Below, one piece after another: positions 5,567 through 8,247 of a stretch of DNA of 8,247 bases. The DNA lies in NCBI GenBank assembly GCA_003023535.1, contig PXSC01000099.1:1-8247 (forward strand). The letters are read 5' to 3'. How positions within the stretch are numbered: position 1 is the first letter of the stretch; the number at the start of each line of letters is the position of its first letter. This DNA is from Halobacteriales archaeon QS_9_70_65. GTDB taxonomy: Archaea > Halobacteriota > Halobacteria > Halobacteriales > Haloarculaceae. Below the pieces are notes generated by a model. The model saw only the letters and a program-made list of their open reading frames with translations, searched no databases and was not told the origin of the DNA. Both the position numbers and the translations under genes were made by a program.

Positions 5567-6870
5567 ATCATACCAGCCCCCGCGAAGACGGCGTAGCAGA
5601 CCACGACCAGCGCGCCCGAGTGCAGCAGCGCCTCGTACCGGCCCCTGGAGGCGGTCCCGGCGAACCAGCCGCAGGCGAGCATCGTCGCCTGCGTGACGAC
5701 GTAGAACCGCCGGGCGTCGCGGTCGACGTCGACGGCCTGCGGGTCGATCGCGATCGTCGACCCCTGCGAGACGCTCGACAGCTGTGCGAACCCGTCGAGG
5801 ACGTACGCGTTGACCGCGACCACGATACCGACGACCAGCAGTGCGGTCGTCCAGCCGACGGCGACGTATACGCTCATTGCTGATCGAAGTTGTTTTCGTT
5901 GATAGTAGAGGGTGGAGATCTCAGTCTGGAGCGTCTCGAAGGTGGTCTCGGGGTCGCTGCCGGCCTCGAGCGCGCCGGTGACGAGCCCGACGGTCTGTCG
6001 GGCCAGCGGCGTGCCGACGCGGTCGACGAACCGGTCGAGGGCCTCCCGCCGGGTGTCGCCGCCGCCGCCGGCCGTCGTGAGGCCGAGTGAGAACGCCAGG
6101 TCGTCGATGTCGGCCTGTAGCGGGCCGAAGTCGACCTCGCGGGCGACGGTCTCGACGGCCGCCCCGAACGGTTTGCCCAGGCTGACATGACCGGAGACGG
6201 CGTGGACGAAGTCGCGTATCTCGCGGTCCTTGGCGTCGTCGCGGCGCGCTCGCCGGAGCGCGACCAGTCCGACCGGCAGTCCGTGCGCGGCGTAGCCGAG
6301 CAGGACGGCATTCAGCGGGCGCTCGCCGAGCGCCCACAGGCCGCCGCCGACGACCGCCGCGACGGGCAGGAACGCGACGGCGGCGCTCGCGGGATTCACC
6401 GTCGCGTCGGCGACCAGCGCGAGCCCCGACGGCCGCTCGTACGTCGGCGTATGGCTCGGCGGCCGCAGCTCCGACACCAGAACGGCGGTGATGGCCCCGA
6501 CGACGAGGATGAACCCCGCGCTGCCGTAGATGAGTAGCGCCCGGACGGTCGGCGCTCCCGGCAGGCCGACCGTCGCCGACAGCCCCGGCGCCAGGACGCT
6601 CATCACGGTGACGATGATGACGAGCAGCGCAGGCAGCACGAGCAGGACGATGAACAGCTCCGCCAGCAGTTCGAGGAAGTCGCTGGCGCGCTGTCGCGTC
6701 CGCGACTGCCGGTAGGAGAGCATCCGCGACTCCATCCGGAGGTAGCCGACCAGCGCCTCGGTTCCCTGGCTCGCGTGTTCGCGGAACTTCAGCAGAAACG
6801 GCGCCAGCGCCTCCCGGGACGGGGTTTCCCGGGCGACGCCGCGGAGCCCGGCGTCGAGACTTCCCGTCAA
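5563..6870 (-). CDS. TadC/PilC-like type II secretion system F family protein, C-terminal piece
   Basis: The larger piece (up to 435 residues) of an archaeal TadC/PilC membrane platform protein, which couples the secretion ATPase to pilus assembly. Family blocks are clear: TGSLDAGLR, RETPSREALAPFLLKFREHASQG, YLRMESRMLSYRQSRTRQRA, a second F-type domain from about 218 (REIRDFVHAVSGHVSLGKPFG) to VGWTTALLVVGIV, and FYVVTQATMLACGWFAG near the end. Membrane segments lie at about 71-95, 110-133, 165-205, 337-356, 390-407 and 415-433. The frame opens with a TTG at 6870 that overlaps the stop of the N-terminal piece. A TAG lies in frame just upstream at 6877-6879. The TTG corresponds to an internal Leu of the family (LTGSLDAGLR), so it is probably not a native start. 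The next ATG is at 6735. Confidence 0.85.
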   Translation of the reverse strand: MTGSLDAGLRGVARETPSREALAPFLLKFREHASQGTEALVGYLRMESRMLSYRQSRTRQRASDFLELLAELFIVLLVLPALLVIIVTVMSVLAPGLSATVGLPGAPTVRALLIYGSAGFILVVGAITAVLVSELRPPSHTPTYERPSGLALVADATVNPASAAVAFLPVAAVVGGGLWALGERPLNAVLLGYAAHGLPVGLVALRRARRDDAKDREIRDFVHAVSGHVSLGKPFGAAVETVAREVDFGPLQADIDDLAFSLGLTTAGGGGDTRREALDRFVDRVGTPLARQTVGLVTGALEAGSDPETTFETLQTEISTLYYQRKQLRSAMSVYVAVGWTTALLVVGIVVAVNAYVLDGFAQLSSVSQGSTIAIDPQAVDVDRDARRFYVVTQATMLACGWFAGTASRGRYEALLHSGALVVVCYAVFAGAGMI

Positions 6871-7334
6871 CCGTCGCTACCGTCGGCCAGCGCCCGCAGG
6901 TACCGCACCGCCCCCGGTAGCGTTCGCTCGATGGCGCTGCGACGGGCGCTCGCCCGCCATCGCAGGTAGACGCCGCCGGCCCTGACGGTCACGAACTTGC
7001 CGGCACCACCCGCTCCGAGGGCGACCGCCGCCGTGTACAGGCCCGGCACCGCCGGCGGCGCCCGGTCGAGCCCCGGCACGGCGGCCGCAACCGTCCGGCC
7101 GACCGCCGAGAGCGTCGTCGCCGGCAGCGCGAGCACGACCGACAGCGCGAGACAGCCGACGCCGACCCCGATCAGCCACGAGGCACCGTACACCCGTGCC
7201 AGATACGTGTCGAAGCCGATCCGGAGGGCAGCCCCGCGGTACCGGTCGCGGTCCCGGTCGTGCCGCGGTCGGTCGGCGTGCCGGGAGAACAGTGCGTACA
7301 GCCCTCGATCGAGGGCGGTCGGCAGCTCAGTCAT
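6867..7334 (-). CDS. TadC/PilC-like protein, N-terminal piece (gene split by apparent deletion)
   Basis: The first 155 residues of the platform protein. It has an N-terminal cytoplasmic tail with an Arg/Asp-rich patch (RPRHDRDRDRYRG, 22-34), FDTYLARVYGASWL, two membrane segments (about 51-71 and 99-115), and the start of the first F-type domain (RRSAIERTLPGAVRYLRALADGSDG). It ends abruptly there at a TGA. In homologues this region continues through a segment like LRxMLRxVAxxxAYGETAxxFRxAxNKA before LTGSLDAGLR (recalled). About 25-30 residues seem to be lost together with the frame. The ATG overlaps the ATPase stop by 8 nt (ATGACTGA), so upstream translation coupling is intact. Together the two pieces give 589 residues, slightly short of the full-length family. 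Confidence 0.82.
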   Translation of the reverse strand: MTELPTALDRGLYALFSRHADRPRHDRDRDRYRGAALRIGFDTYLARVYGASWLIGVGVGCLALSVVLALPATTLSAVGRTVAAAVPGLDRAPPAVPGLYTAAVALGAGGAGKFVTVRAGGVYLRWRASARRSAIERTLPGAVRYLRALADGSDG

Positions 7335-8247
7335 CGACCCTCCCGGCGTGGCGGCGCTGGAGCCACTCGACGGTCGCCGCCTCGTCCGTCCGGAGGTCCG
7401 ACAGGAAGCCGAACACCGACTCCATGTCGTCGACCTTCTCCCGGACCAGGTACTCGACGTAGCCGTGCTTGCGGTGGAACTCCCTTTCGACGGCCTCGAC
7501 GGACCGGTCGGTCCGCCCCGCGAGCCGGTCGAACGTCCGGAGCCCGCGGTGAGCCGTCGGGTCGCCGAGCTTCGGGTGGTCGTAGGCGAAGCGCCACCCC
7601 CCGTCGGCCGTCCGTTCCAGCACTCTGTTGTAGTGGATCGTGGTACCGTCCTTCCGGATGCACTCGGTGTCCAGCCCCTCGGCCTCGCGGTCGGTGAGCA
7701 GCTCGACGACCTCGCCGACGTACCGCTCGCCGTCGACCCGACGCGGGAAGACGACGAGGTCGATCTCCCGCAGGAGGTACGCCGGCAGTCCCTTCTCGAT
7801 GACGCGGTTGACCAGCTTCTCGATGTCCTCGGCGTGGGTCGTCCCGAGGACGCCGTGGCCGGTCTGTAACACCTCGCCGAACGTCTCGAACGACGCCGCG
7901 GTGTTGATCTCGGCGACCACCTCGATGTCGGGGTTGAGGTAGTTGGTCTCCGTCATCAGGTCGGCCATCGAGACGTTCTTGTAGTCGTCGCGGTGCTCGC
8001 GGGTCGTCAGCGAGACGCCCGTCTCGTGCGGCAACAGCACCTCCCGGGAGCCCTCGTCGATGCTGACCGGTCGGTCGTCGTAATCGATGAACGGCATGTG
8101 GGCGTTCATCAGCGTCGTCTTCCCGACGCCGGTCGGGCCCGAGAACAGCACGACGCCGCGGTACTCGTACAGCATCCACAGCAGCGTGACGAGTTCGGTC
8201 GGCGCGGAGCCGTTCTCCACGAGATCGACCGGCGTGAGCACGTCCGG
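7327..8247 (-). CDS. Type II/IV secretion (PilB/TadA/VirB11-like) ATPase, 5' end outside window
   Basis: The C-terminal 306 residues of the hexameric ATPase that powers pilus assembly. The frame is open to the window edge, reading PDVLTPVDLVENGSAPTELVTLLW, so the N-terminal domain lies beyond it. Visible motifs (visible numbering): Walker A GPTGVGKTT at about 37-45, an Asp-box-like SIDEGSREVLLPH at about 62-74, SLTTREH, a Walker-B-region DIEVVAEIN at about 107-115, and a His-box TGHGVLGTTHA at about 129-139. The usual Walker B GExR is AEIN here. After the core comes a long C-terminal part of about 120 residues, including FHRKHGYVEYLVREKVDDM, FGFLSDLRTDEAATVEWL and a basic end. I recall this arrangement from one haloarchaeal PilB subgroup. 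It is the first visible gene of the operon; the promoter is outside the window. Confidence 0.92.
   Translation of the reverse strand, partial: PDVLTPVDLVENGSAPTELVTLLWMLYEYRGVVLFSGPTGVGKTTLMNAHMPFIDYDDRPVSIDEGSREVLLPHETGVSLTTREHRDDYKNVSMADLMTETNYLNPDIEVVAEINTAASFETFGEVLQTGHGVLGTTHAEDIEKLVNRVIEKGLPAYLLREIDLVVFPRRVDGERYVGEVVELLTDREAEGLDTECIRKDGTTIHYNRVLERTADGGWRFAYDHPKLGDPTAHRGLRTFDRLAGRTDRSVEAVEREFHRKHGYVEYLVREKVDDMESVFGFLSDLRTDEAATVEWLQRRHAGRVDD

Noticed and set aside
4415..5596. 393-residue plus-strand open frame
   Set aside because: Antisense to three pilin-like genes with clear prepilin signals; a composition artefact.
6997..7869. 290-residue plus-strand open frame
   Set aside because: Antisense to the TadC N-terminal piece and the ATPase, both strongly supported.
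1..8247. Defence system, prophage or transposon content
   Set aside because: No transposase, integrase, nuclease, toxin or terminal repeat was found. Codon use is uniform and the families are standard for haloarchaeal chromosomes.

Overview
The window is haloarchaeal chromosomal DNA. G+C is very high, third codon positions are almost all G or C, the predicted proteins are acidic, genes are tightly packed with ATGA/GTGA or 8-nt start/stop overlaps, and the protein families are typical of Halobacteria. It holds two convergent gene blocks that meet at about 2.7 kb. No tRNA, rRNA, IS element, CRISPR array or phage gene was seen.

Left block (+ strand, 1-2681). The end of GTP cyclohydrolase III (truncated by the window edge) overlaps a zinc-free-looking medium-chain dehydrogenase. 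After 3 nt comes a 6-pyruvoyl-tetrahydropterin-synthase-like (PTPS) gene. The three look like one operon for pterin or deazaflavin precursor chemistry. The PTPS gene is broken: a middle piece of roughly 20 residues appears to be missing and the rest lies in another frame. After it come a short unidentified coding-like fragment with its own frame change and a hotdog acyl-CoA thioesterase-like gene that appears to lack its central strands.

Right block (- strand, 8247 down to 2819). This is a haloarchaeal type IV pilus-like (Tad/PilB-PilC) operon. In transcription order it has a secretion ATPase (truncated by the window edge), a TadC/PilC-like membrane platform protein split into two frames, and five consecutive small proteins. 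Each of these has a class III (prepilin-like) signal and one N-terminal hydrophobic helix. The last six genes overlap or abut, so the operon is probably one transcript. The ATPase and platform would assemble the pilin-like subunits. Processing would need a prepilin peptidase, which is not in the window.

The most notable point is a recurring lesion type. PTPS, the 2.1-2.36 kb fragment, the thioesterase and TadC each look like a family member with a short internal piece missing, while the genes between them are intact. This is either real gene decay or a recurring assembly artefact, and raw reads would settle it. Other points are a hexamer repeat coding for an Arg-Asp run just before one prepilin cleavage site, a non-canonical Walker B region in the ATPase, and a strong inverted repeat between the convergent blocks.
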